Of a DNA stretch of 64,000 nt, positions 8,079 to 15,666 are shown one piece after another. The stretch is taken from NCBI GenBank assembly GCA_002429385.1, contig DIZL01000005.1, forward strand, positions 184,230 through 248,229, in the 5' to 3' direction. Source of the stretch: Prolixibacteraceae bacterium UBA6029. Its GTDB lineage: Bacteria > Bacteroidota > Bacteroidia > Bacteroidales > Prolixibacteraceae. Below the pieces are notes generated by a model. It had not been told where the DNA came from. It saw nothing but the letters and a program-made list of their open reading frames with translations, and made no database searches. The position numbers were made by a program, and so were the translations under genes. Position 1 is the first letter of the stretch; each line of letters starts with the position of its first letter.

Positions 8079-9143
8079 TTATTCCTGAGTTACCCTGTTT
8101 GAAAGGTAGTTTCGCCATTTTACGATCACATTGGCCAGATCATCCGGCAACTCCGATTCGAAAAGCATTTCTTCGCCGGTAACAGGATGAACAAAACCGA
8201 GCATTTGGGCATGAAGCGCCTGACGCGGAATCAGTGCAAAACAGTTGGCAACAAATTGTTTGTATTTGGTAAATGTTGTTCCTTTCAGAATGCGGTCGCC
8301 CCCATAGTTGTCATCATTAAACAGCGGGTGCCCGATATGTTTCATATGCACCCTGATCTGGTGAGTCCTTCCGGTTTCGAGCCTGCATTCAACCAGGTTG
8401 ACGTAGCCAAGGCGTTCGATGACTTTGTAGTGGGTTACAGCAGGTTTGCCATAGTCTCCTTCAGGAAAGACGGTAAAGACCTGTCTGTTTTTAGGGCTTC
8501 GGCCTATGTTCCCGGTGATGGTTCCCTGGTCTTCAGCCAGATCACCCCATACCAGGGCAACGTATTTTCGTTTGGTGGTTTTTTCGAAGAACTGATGCGA
8601 AAGTTTTACTTTGGCTTCCAGTGTTTTTGCCACAACAAGCAGGCCTGAAGTGTTTTTATCAATCCGGTGGATGAGGCCCGGGCGCGGATCATCAGAGTCA
8701 AACAGTGGTAATCCCTTGAAATGAAAGGCCAAAGCATTCACCAGCGTTCCTGAATAGTTTCCGTGACCCGGATGTACAACCAACCCTGGTGGTTTATTGA
8801 CAACCATCACATCATCATCTTCATAAACAATATTCAGTGGAATATCTTCGGCAATGATCTTGAGTTCACGACGGGGATAATCCATCACAATGGAGATTTC
8901 ATCGCCGGGTTTGACTTTATAACTTGACTTTACCGCTACTTTGTTTACCAGTACTTTTCCATCTTCGGCAGCAGCCTGAAGCCGACTTCGGGTAGCATTC
9001 ATCAGGCGGTTCGACAAAAACTTATCAATCCGTATCAGTGATTGCCCGGGATCAACAATTACATTGTAATGTTCAAAAAGAACTCCATCGTCGGTCTCTT
9101 CAAGGTCTTCAAATTCGTCGGATATTTCGTTGTCTTCTATCAT
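8079..9143 (-). CDS. rluD: 23S rRNA pseudouridine synthase, RluD/RluA family
   Basis: Converts uridines of 23S rRNA (helix 69 in the RluD type) to pseudouridine. 354 residues: an acidic start, an S4 RNA-binding domain at about residues 35-90, then the catalytic domain with PGLIHRIDKNTSGLLVVAK, whose Asp in HRID is the nucleophile, and RTHQIRVHMKHIGHPLFND near the C-terminus. The start codon directly abuts the stop of the PASTA gene (TAA ATG), so the two are almost surely translated from one message. Confidence 0.93.
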   Translation of the reverse strand: MIEDNEISDEFEDLEETDDGVLFEHYNVIVDPGQSLIRIDKFLSNRLMNATRSRLQAAAEDGKVLVNKVAVKSSYKVKPGDEISIVMDYPRRELKIIAEDIPLNIVYEDDDVMVVNKPPGLVVHPGHGNYSGTLVNALAFHFKGLPLFDSDDPRPGLIHRIDKNTSGLLVVAKTLEAKVKLSHQFFEKTTKRKYVALVWGDLAEDQGTITGNIGRSPKNRQVFTVFPEGDYGKPAVTHYKVIERLGYVNLVECRLETGRTHQIRVHMKHIGHPLFNDDNYGGDRILKGTTFTKYKQFVANCFALIPRQALHAQMLGFVHPVTGEEMLFESELPDDLANVIVKWRNYLSNRVTQE

Positions 9144-9968
9144 TTAGAAAAATGAGTTTTCAGGTTCTTCTTTTTTGGGTTTGGGCACAAGCTTTGTTTC
9201 ATCGATGGTGAGCCAAACATCAACGGCGGATCCTTTCGCAACTTCAAACACCTCGTTCGGATCAGGAGTTTGTTTCCATATGAGTGCCTTCGCTTTCTGC
9301 CCTTCAGTTGTAATCGATTCGTCATAGGTAATTGTTCCCATAATCAGGAAAGCTTCACCAAGAGTCATTTGTGCTTCTGTGAGATTTCGTCCGAATATGT
9401 TCGGTACCTGGCTGGTTTGGGCATCATTCTCGCCCCCTAAAACCAAATCGACAGTCGTCCCTTTGGGAATGAGTTCACCCACCCGAATGTTTCTTCCATT
9501 CACCTTTTGTTCGAGGACAAGGTTTGGGAACTCGGATGGTTTATAAGTAATGGCCCCTGCAATTAAGCCTGAACTTTCAATAATATTGGTCGCCTGCCGG
9601 AAAGAAATGTCAGTAAGCTGCGGCATGGGTATCATTTCCTGATTAAGGGCGCACATGGTTATTAAAATGGTCCTGTTTTTCTTCACCTTCATACCTGCTT
9701 TGGGAAACTGGTCCAAAACAGTTCCAGGTGCAGTTTCGCGTGAATAGACTGAATCACGGATTTGGAAACGGAGGTCTATCCGGTCTAAGATCCGGGATAC
9801 TTCTGAGGTGGTTTTTCCCTTCAAATCGGGTATGTCAACTGAACCCCCGTGATTGGTATAAATCCGGAGGAACAACATCGTGAATACGATCAGGAAAATT
9901 GTAATGCCCAAAGCAACAAGTGCATTCAGCTTGAAGGTTTTACTTTTTATAAATTCTTTCAGAGTCAT
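9144..9968 (-). CDS. Membrane-anchored PASTA-domain protein
   Basis: 274 residues: a short cytoplasmic start, one membrane helix (about 17-36, ALGITIFLIVFTMLFL), then three periplasmic PASTA domains. Each has a conserved opening such as VDIPDLKGKTTSEV, IPMPQLTDISFRQATNII or SQVPNIFGRNLTEAQM. PASTA domains bind peptidoglycan or muropeptides; here no kinase or penicillin-binding domain is attached, which is the usual Bacteroidota form. It is the first gene of an operon with rluD and ddl, so a link to wall synthesis is reasonable, but its exact role is unknown. Confidence 0.88.
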   Translation of the reverse strand: MTLKEFIKSKTFKLNALVALGITIFLIVFTMLFLRIYTNHGGSVDIPDLKGKTTSEVSRILDRIDLRFQIRDSVYSRETAPGTVLDQFPKAGMKVKKNRTILITMCALNQEMIPMPQLTDISFRQATNIIESSGLIAGAITYKPSEFPNLVLEQKVNGRNIRVGELIPKGTTVDLVLGGENDAQTSQVPNIFGRNLTEAQMTLGEAFLIMGTITYDESITTEGQKAKALIWKQTPDPNEVFEVAKGSAVDVWLTIDETKLVPKPKKEEPENSFF

Positions 9969-9999
9969 GCGGTAAAATAGAGGGTTCGGTGAATGAACA

Positions 10000-10007
10000 C
10001 AAAAGTA
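10000..10007 (-). promoter_or_regulatory. Probable -7 box for the PASTA-rluD-ddl operon
   Basis: TACTTTTG on the minus strand matches the Bacteroidota -7 consensus TAnnTTTG and lies about 30 bases before the PASTA start codon. I could not place a -33 TTTG at the expected 19-20 bp, so only half of the promoter is supported. Confidence 0.4.
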
Positions 10008-10112
10008 AAATAAAAATCAGCAGGTCGGTTTTCAAAGAAGGAGAATCATTGTTAAAACCGATCATTCGATTGAGATACTGGATATCGATTTAAAGACGAT
10101 CTTGTTGTAAAC

Positions 10113-10145
10113 ACAAAAAGGTAAAGAAAATTCATTCTTTACCTT
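10113..10145 (-). terminator. Rho-independent terminator of rpmH
   Basis: A perfect 11-bp stem, AAGGTAAAGAA with TTCTTTACCTT (10118-10128 and 10135-10145) around a 6-base loop, followed on the minus strand by a T run. It lies 33 bases beyond the rpmH stop and separates rpmH from the PASTA operon. Confidence 0.85.
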
Positions 10146-10177
10146 CTGTATATTATTGGAAATCTGAAAGCTTGTGA

Positions 10178-10336
10178 CTATTTTTTGTGTCTTGGTTCGT
10201 CAGAAACAGTCAGTTTTTTTCTTCCTTTTGCACGACGGTTTTTCAATACTTTACGGCCAGCGGCAGTAGACATTCTTTCTTTGAATCCGTGTTTGTTTAT
10301 TCTTTTTTTAATAGATGGCTGAAATGTCCTTTTCAT
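10178..10336 (-). CDS. rpmH: 50S ribosomal protein L34
   Basis: A 52-residue, very basic protein read on the minus strand: MKRTFQPSIKKRINKHGFKE, RMSTAAGRKVLKNRRAKGRK and KLTVSDEPRHKK. The MKRTFQPS start and GR.VL..RR.KGRK core identify L34 of the large ribosomal subunit. The short acidic-basic tail is common in Bacteroidota. It is a single-gene unit with its own promoter (10381-10411) and terminator (10113-10145). It lies a few genes from rsmG, partly echoing the ancestral rpmH/rsmG neighbourhood. Confidence 0.97.
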   Translation of the reverse strand: MKRTFQPSIKKRINKHGFKERMSTAAGRKVLKNRRAKGRKKLTVSDEPRHKK

Positions 10337-10380
10337 TGGTCAATATTTTTAGTGATACTATTCGTTTTTCAATCGGACTG

Positions 10381-10411
10381 CAAAAATAGTTCTTTTTTCA
10401 TATCCTGCAAC
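10381..10411 (-). promoter_or_regulatory. Promoter of rpmH
   Basis: On the minus strand, GTTG, 19 bp and TATTTTTG match the Bacteroidota -33/-7 pattern (TTTG or TTG, then TAnnTTTG). Transcription would start about 38 bases before the rpmH ATG. Confidence 0.65.
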
Positions 10412-10517
10412 CCCAGTTTCTCTTTATTTCATCTGATTATTAATTGTTTTTTAAGAATGGTCCGGGACAAGCCTTATAATCATTCAGTTGAGGCAGATAA
10501 AATCGACTATTGCGTGA

Positions 10518-11147
10518 TTATTTGTTTTTCAAGGTCATATGGATCAGCTTTTTTGTTTCAAAAAACTCCTCCTGAAATAGGTCATGCAGGTCGAACACCT
10601 GAATTTGTTTCCTGAAAGGAGTTATTTCTTCTTCGAAATCGCCGCCTTTCAGGTAAAGGATCCCATTCGGTAAATCGTTGTTGTTTTGGTTTGATACTTT
10701 GGATTGAACCATAGATACAAAGCGTGGGAATGAGGTAACTGCACGGCTTACAACAAAATCAAACTTCTGCCTTACCTCTTCGACCCTGATGTGTTCTGCT
10801 GTTACATTCTGAAGATTTAAGGCAGTAGCCACTTCATTAACCACCCTGATCTTTTTACCTATTGAATCGATCAGGACAAAAGAGGTCTCAGGAAAGAAGA
10901 TAGCCAGAGGAATGCCCGGAAAACCCCCGCCAGTTCCGACATCCAGTATCGTGGTTCCTGGTTTGAACTGAATGACTCTGGCAATGGCCAGTGAATGTAA
11001 TACGTGCCGTTCATAGAGCTGTTCAATGTCTTTCCGTGAAATGACGTTAATCCGGGTGTTCCATTCGTCGTATAGTGAACCTAAACGGCTAAACTGGTCT
11101 ATTTGCTGACTGCTCAGATCAGTAAAGTATTTTGTAAGGATTTCCAT
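10518..11147 (-). CDS. rsmG: 16S rRNA (guanine-527 N7) methyltransferase
   Basis: Methylates G527 of 16S rRNA with S-adenosylmethionine; formerly GidB. 209 residues. The SAM-binding loop ILDVGTGGGFPGIPLAIFFP and the following FVLIDSIGKKI are clear, as are NVISRKDIEQLYERHVLHSL near the N-terminus and VVSRAVTSFPRF in the catalytic half. It follows the ECF sigma gene by 18 bases on the same strand and may share its message. Confidence 0.94.
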   Translation of the reverse strand: MEILTKYFTDLSSQQIDQFSRLGSLYDEWNTRINVISRKDIEQLYERHVLHSLAIARVIQFKPGTTILDVGTGGGFPGIPLAIFFPETSFVLIDSIGKKIRVVNEVATALNLQNVTAEHIRVEEVRQKFDFVVSRAVTSFPRFVSMVQSKVSNQNNNDLPNGILYLKGGDFEEEITPFRKQIQVFDLHDLFQEEFFETKKLIHMTLKNK

Positions 11148-11165
11148 CGTTGATTTAAGGTTGAT

Positions 11166-11777
11166 CTATACTTCGTGTTCGTCAATATCACTTGATCCGA
11201 TCATTTTGAAGAGCATTTCACGGGCTCTGAAGAGCTGTGCCTTGACAGTGCCTAAAGGTAATTTGAGTTCGTGGGCAATTTCTTCATACGAGAACTCGCG
11301 AAAATAGCGGAGTTCAACGAGTATGCGGTATCTGGGTTTCAGCCTGTGGACAATTTTGCGCATCAGAATGGCCTTTTGAATGCGGATCAGCTTTTCCTCC
11401 GGGTCGGGTTCCGTTGACCTGAGTTTGATGGGTTGTTCGGTGTCCCCGTTTTCCGGATTGTTCTCGATGGATACATAGACCCCGCGGCGTTTCCTCAGAA
11501 AGTCGATGCAGTTATTTGTAGCGATCTTAAACAACCAGGTGCTGAATGCAAAATTGGGTGAATACTGATGCAGATTCTTAAAGGCTTTACCAAAAGCCTC
11601 CAGGGTAAGATCTTCAGCATCGTTTTTGTTGTTCACCATTTTCAGGAGCATAAAATAGATCGCATCCTTGTAACGGCTCATCAGTTTGGCAAAGGCTTTC
11701 TCGTCGCCGGTAAGGGCCGACTCAACCAGTAAATAGTCGTACTGCGCTTTGTCTGATAACTGAGAATTTAATTCCAT
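11166..11777 (-). CDS. ECF-type RNA polymerase sigma factor
   Basis: 203 residues with sigma-70 region 2 (LMSRYKDAIYFMLLKMV, DAEDLTLEAFGKAFKNL, FSTWLFKIATNNCIDFLRKR) and region 4 (LKPRYRILVELRYFREFSYE followed by EIAHELKLPLGTVKAQLFRA), the usual ECF architecture. An unusually acidic linker lies between them. The start overlaps the end of the glycosyltransferase gene by 10 bases, so the two are coupled. No anti-sigma gene is adjacent. In this phylum a conserved ECF sigma near rsmG and tgt is common, but its regulon cannot be read from here. Confidence 0.9.
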   Translation of the reverse strand: MELNSQLSDKAQYDYLLVESALTGDEKAFAKLMSRYKDAIYFMLLKMVNNKNDAEDLTLEAFGKAFKNLHQYSPNFAFSTWLFKIATNNCIDFLRKRRGVYVSIENNPENGDTEQPIKLRSTEPDPEEKLIRIQKAILMRKIVHRLKPRYRILVELRYFREFSYEEIAHELKLPLGTVKAQLFRAREMLFKMIGSSDIDEHEV

Positions 11778-12904
11778 CTGCTTCTACGGTGAATTAAATA
11801 CATGGACCAAAAAAACCACCAATTGATGATTGGCTTAATCAAAAAGTATACTAGCGAAGATAAGAATATTTTTCGTTCATTCAACCGATTTAACAGTATT
11901 TTAGAAATAACAGCAATAAGCAGAAAGATAATAATCGGAAGCGTCAGGAGGATCATCCAATATTCGGGATGAAGAATAATCAGCACAACGGTAAGTAGTG
12001 GTAAAAGTATTCGGGAGACATCGTCAAGAAATAAGCTGAGTTTTTTAGACCAGGACAGGCATTGCCTGATTTGTACACCCTTTTTTAATAGTTTGATGTG
12101 ATCACCACGATCGTCTTCAATGTGTTCGCGAACGGCCAGATCAGGATTTGTTGTTAATTTAACCCTGCCCTTCTTCATATTTTCGTTGAAGATTAATTCA
12201 AGGTTGGCAAAATTCAGGTTGAGTTTATGTCTGAAGCCCAAGGTGTCGAAATACATTGATTTTTTGAACAGCACACTGGTTTCGTTAAAAACGAAAGGTT
12301 TCCCGGCTAATATCCATGCACCGCTAATCATATACTGATTAAAGCGTTCCAGACGGCAGATCAGGTTGCGGAAGCCTTTGGCGCGTTCAACATTGGTATA
12401 TGCAATTACCAAATCTGTTTCCGGAGCAATAATACTGTTTAGTTTAAGCAACCATTCCGGATTAATTGTGCCTGAGAATGAGGTGAGCAAAATAATCCAG
12501 GGTGATGAAGCGCCTTTTAGTCCGATGTTTATGGCTTGTTTCTCTGAAAACAGGGTTTCCTGGCTCAGACTGGTGACCTTGAGCTTTGGATTGGATTCTG
12601 CAAGAACATTCAGAATTTCGAAGGTGCTGTCTTCTGAAAACTCATTAATAACAAGAATTTGATAGGCTTCAAACTGCTGTTCATTAAATTTGTCAAGAAT
12701 TTCCCTGATTCGTTCTTCCTCATTCCTCACCGGAATGATGATTGTAACCTGATTGGTGTCTTGGTTTGACGAGCTATCCTTATGCCGTGCCAATCGAAGA
12801 TAAAATGCAAGTAAATAATAAATCTGAATAAAGAATACGAGTAGACTTATGGCCATCAGCTCCATATCGCTGATAGTGAGCAGTTGAAAGTTAATAATCT
12901 TCAC
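11768..12904 (-). CDS. Membrane GT2-family glycosyltransferase-like protein with altered active site
   Basis: 378 residues: an N-terminal membrane helix (AISLLVFFIQIYYLLAFYL), a GT-A domain starting VTIIIPVRNEEERI, and three C-terminal helices. The fold is that of processive GT2 enzymes, but the expected acidic motifs are changed. The segment normally reading V-D-D-x-S-x-D is VINEFSED, the DxD strand reads ILLTSFSGTINPEWL with no Asp, and the later ED motif region reads FANLELIFNE. It may be inactive or use another metal arrangement. A second ATG 13 codons in (12865) is an alternative start. Confidence 0.8.
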   Translation of the reverse strand: MKIINFQLLTISDMELMAISLLVFFIQIYYLLAFYLRLARHKDSSSNQDTNQVTIIIPVRNEEERIREILDKFNEQQFEAYQILVINEFSEDSTFEILNVLAESNPKLKVTSLSQETLFSEKQAINIGLKGASSPWIILLTSFSGTINPEWLLKLNSIIAPETDLVIAYTNVERAKGFRNLICRLERFNQYMISGAWILAGKPFVFNETSVLFKKSMYFDTLGFRHKLNLNFANLELIFNENMKKGRVKLTTNPDLAVREHIEDDRGDHIKLLKKGVQIRQCLSWSKKLSLFLDDVSRILLPLLTVVLIILHPEYWMILLTLPIIIFLLIAVISKILLNRLNERKIFLSSLVYFLIKPIINWWFFWSMYLIHRRSRWN

Positions 12905-12954
12905 TTCGGGTTGCCTTGTTAATAAATTGGACTATATCAATATTTTATGCGGGA

Positions 12955-12962
12955 CAAAATTA
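12955..12962 (-). promoter_or_regulatory. Probable -7 box of the GT2/sigma/rsmG transcript
   Basis: TAATTTTG on the minus strand fits TAnnTTTG and lies about 50 bases upstream of the glycosyltransferase start. The -33 element is not clear. It stands back to back with the tgt promoter. Confidence 0.4.
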
Positions 12963-13050
12963 ATAATCCTGTCGGTTAAAACCATTCTATTTTTAATTAG
13001 ATTTAACAATTCGCATATTGTTACTTTTCCTGTCATTCCACTTTTATACC

Positions 13051-13058
13051 TATCTTTG
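13051..13058 (+). promoter_or_regulatory. Probable -7 box of tgt
   Basis: TATCTTTG fits the Bacteroidota -7 consensus and lies 21 bases before the tgt start at 13080. A T-rich segment lies near the -33 position, but no exact TTTG is found there. Confidence 0.45.
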
Positions 13059-13079
13059 GACACTCAAAAATTACGGTTA

Positions 13080-14210
13080 ATGCATTTTGAACTAAAACAT
13101 ACAGCTGGCGGGAGTCAGGCAAGGGCAGGATTTATCACCACTGATCATGGGGATATTGAAACGCCGATTTTTATGCCTGTTGGTACTGCCGGTTCCGTGA
13201 AAGGCATTCATAAGAGGGATCTTAAAGAAGATATCGGCGCACAAATCATACTTGGGAACACCTATCATTTATTCCTTAGGCCGGGCTTACCGATTATAGA
13301 ACAGGCAGGAGGACTCCATAAGTTTAACGGCTGGGATGGTCCGATATTGACGGATAGTGGTGGCTACCAGGTTTTTTCGCTGGGTGACATCAGGAAGCTG
13401 AGCGAAGAAGGAGCCAAATTTCAATCTCACATTGATGGCTCTGCTCACATGTTTACACCGGAAAATGTGATTGACACCCAACGTACTATTGGTGCTGATA
13501 TTATGATGGCCTTTGATGAATGCACGCCAGGTGATGCCGAATATGAGTATGCCAGGAAATCGATGGAAATGACACAACGATGGTTAGACCGATGCTTTAA
13601 TCAGTTTGAAAAGACAAGTCCGAAGTACGGGTATTCCCAATCGCTATTCCCAATCGTTCAGGGTGCGGTTTATCCTGATCTGAGAGAAATTGCAGCCCGC
13701 AATGTGATGCAATACCAAAGTGACGGATTTGCCATAGGTGGTCTTTCTGTTGGTGAGTCCGAAAAAGATATGTATGCCATGATTGAGGTGGTGAACGAAA
13801 TACTTCCGAAAGACAAACCCCGATACCTGATGGGAGTAGGTACTCCGGTAAATATACTGGAAGGAATCGACCGTGGAATCGATATGTTTGATTGTGTGAT
13901 GCCAACCCGTAACGGAAGAAACGGGATGCTATTCACTCAAAAGGGAATCATGAACATGCGAAATAAGAAATGGGCAGACGATTTCTCACCGGTTGATCCT
14001 GATGGAACTTCATTTGTTGATCATCAATACAGCCGGGCATTTCTGCGTCACCTGGTCATCTCAGGCGAAATGCTTGGTGCACAGATCGCCAGCCAGCATA
14101 ATCTTGCTTTTTATCTCTGGCTGGTCAAGGAAGCCCGCAAACAAATACTGAATGATACATTCACAAGCTGGAAAGAACAAATGGTTCAACAGGTTTGTGT
14201 AAGGCTATAA
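13080..14210 (+). CDS. tgt: tRNA-guanine transglycosylase (queuosine pathway)
   Basis: Replaces guanine-34 of certain tRNAs with the queuine precursor preQ1. The ATG at 13080 gives 376 residues; the frame stays open further upstream but runs through the promoter. Visible are GNTYHLFLRPG, DGPILTDSGGYQVFSL (catalytic Asp), the preQ1-binding FAIGGLSVGE and the nucleophile region IDMFDCVMPTRNGRNG. The C-terminal zinc site is altered: where most bacterial enzymes have C-x-C-xx-C, this one reads DPDGTSFVDHQYS with no cysteine, although the later His (SQHNLAFYLW) is kept. Confidence 0.95.
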   Translation: MHFELKHTAGGSQARAGFITTDHGDIETPIFMPVGTAGSVKGIHKRDLKEDIGAQIILGNTYHLFLRPGLPIIEQAGGLHKFNGWDGPILTDSGGYQVFSLGDIRKLSEEGAKFQSHIDGSAHMFTPENVIDTQRTIGADIMMAFDECTPGDAEYEYARKSMEMTQRWLDRCFNQFEKTSPKYGYSQSLFPIVQGAVYPDLREIAARNVMQYQSDGFAIGGLSVGESEKDMYAMIEVVNEILPKDKPRYLMGVGTPVNILEGIDRGIDMFDCVMPTRNGRNGMLFTQKGIMNMRNKKWADDFSPVDPDGTSFVDHQYSRAFLRHLVISGEMLGAQIASQHNLAFYLWLVKEARKQILNDTFTSWKEQMVQQVCVRL

Positions 14211-14212
14211 TG

Positions 14213-14374
14213 AGTTCCAGGTTCCAGGTTCCAGGTTCCAGGTTGCATGCTGATCTGGATCAGATTGAAAGTTTAAAGTTAAAGAATAGCTTTCGATCGG
14301 CACGGAACTTTGAACTTTGAACCTGAAACTTTAAACTTGGAACCTGAAACTTTGAACTTTGAACTTTAAACTTT
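14213..14374. repeat. Heptamer arrays with inverted symmetry
   Basis: Left arm: AGTTCCA, three GGTTCCA and GGTTGCA (14213-14247). Right arm: ten consecutive 7-mers at 14305-14374, all variants of GAACTTT, GAACCTG or AAACTTT. The GGTTCC of the left arm can pair with the GGAACC of the right arm. The array ends 14 bases before the start of the permease gene and fills most of the tgt-permease gap. A shorter heptamer run of the same family lies at 61871-61905. Confidence 0.8.
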
Positions 14375-14388
14375 TTTATAATAGTTGT

Positions 14389-15465
14389 ATGCTGCATAAA
14401 ATTGATTGGTATATCATTAAGAAGTTTCTTGGGACATTTTTTTATGCCATTGCCCTAATTATCAGTATCTCGATTGTTTTTGATGTTTCCGAAAACATTG
14501 ATGATTTTATGGCAAAGGATGTTCCTTTGAAAGCAATTGTATTTGATTATTACCTCAATTTTGTACCCTATTTCGCAAATTTATTCAGTGGCCTGTTTAC
14601 CTTTATTGCAGTCATCTATTTTACCTCGAAACTTGCATACAACACTGAGATTATTGCTATTTTAAGCAGCGGTGTTTCGTATAACCGGCTGATGCGGCCC
14701 TATATGGTTGGCGCTTCAGTCATCGTATTGTTTTCCTACCTGCTGGGAAATTATATTATTCCCCCGGCGAATAAGAAGAAAGTTGATTTCAGGAATACAT
14801 ATATCGGAACGCGGAAGTCAGGTGTCGCACGCAATATTCACCAACAGATTGAACCGGGTGTTTTTGTCTATATGAAATCCTATAATGCTTCAAACGATGT
14901 CGGTTACAATTTTACAATCGAACATTTTGTCGACAGGAAACTTGTGTCAAAGTTAATGGCGGGTTCTATCAAGTGGGACCGTGAAAAGAAGAGATGGATC
15001 ATTCAAGATTATTATACAAGGACAATATCAGGCTATACCGAAAAAGTAACTAAGGGAATTGAAAAAGATACTCTGTTGAACATGGTTCCTCAGGATTATG
15101 AGGTTGTTGATAACATTGTGGAAACCATGACACTGCCTATGCTGAACGAATCGATCGATAATCTGAAGCTTCGTGGTGTGAATACCACAAATTACGAGAT
15201 TGAAAAGCATAAACGCCGTTCAGGTCCATTTTCAGCATTCATCCTGACGATTATCGGGGTTTCTCTGGCTTCCAAAAAGATAAAGGGAGGTGTAGGTTTT
15301 CATCTGGGCCTGGGATTGTTGTTGAGTTTTTCATACATCCTTTTCATGCAGGTTACAACAGTTTTTGCTACCAGTGATCTGTTGGCTCCCTGGGTGGCCA
15401 TGTGGATTCCGAATATATTGTATGGAGGTCTGGCTTTCTATCTTTACCGCAGAGCTTCAGCCTGA
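14389..15465 (+). CDS. LptF/LptG-family lipopolysaccharide export permease
   Basis: 358 residues from the ATG at 14389; an upstream ATG would lie inside the heptamer array. The protein has the YjgP/YjgQ layout: about three helices in the first 110 residues (SISIVFDVSENIDDF, FVPYFANLFSGLFTFIAVIYF), a periplasmic beta-jellyroll part, and three C-terminal helices beginning HKRRSGPFSAFILTIIGVSL. LptF and LptG with the LptB ATPase extract lipopolysaccharide from the inner membrane. I cannot tell by eye whether this one is F or G. Same strand as tgt. Confidence 0.9.
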   Translation: MLHKIDWYIIKKFLGTFFYAIALIISISIVFDVSENIDDFMAKDVPLKAIVFDYYLNFVPYFANLFSGLFTFIAVIYFTSKLAYNTEIIAILSSGVSYNRLMRPYMVGASVIVLFSYLLGNYIIPPANKKKVDFRNTYIGTRKSGVARNIHQQIEPGVFVYMKSYNASNDVGYNFTIEHFVDRKLVSKLMAGSIKWDREKKRWIIQDYYTRTISGYTEKVTKGIEKDTLLNMVPQDYEVVDNIVETMTLPMLNESIDNLKLRGVNTTNYEIEKHKRRSGPFSAFILTIIGVSLASKKIKGGVGFHLGLGLLLSFSYILFMQVTTVFATSDLLAPWVAMWIPNILYGGLAFYLYRRASA

Positions 15466-15576
15466 TGTTTAAAAATTCAAACCCTCAATAATAGATTTCA
15501 AAAACAAATAGAATAGAGTAAATCAGCTTTTTATTCGTGAATGTTTTATAAAACATGTTGGGCAATAAAAAAATGA

Positions 15577-15584
15577 TAATTTTG
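15577..15584 (+). promoter_or_regulatory. Probable -7 box of the acyl-CoA carboxylase operon
   Basis: TAATTTTG fits TAnnTTTG, 83 bases before the carboxylase start. A GTTG lies 16 bp upstream, closer than the usual 19-20 bp. Confidence 0.35.
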
Positions 15585-15666
15585 CCTTTATTATATCACT
15601 AAAATTAAGTAGCAGGATTGAAATTAAATCAGTCCCTACAATTATTTTTTATCAAAAACAAATTCT

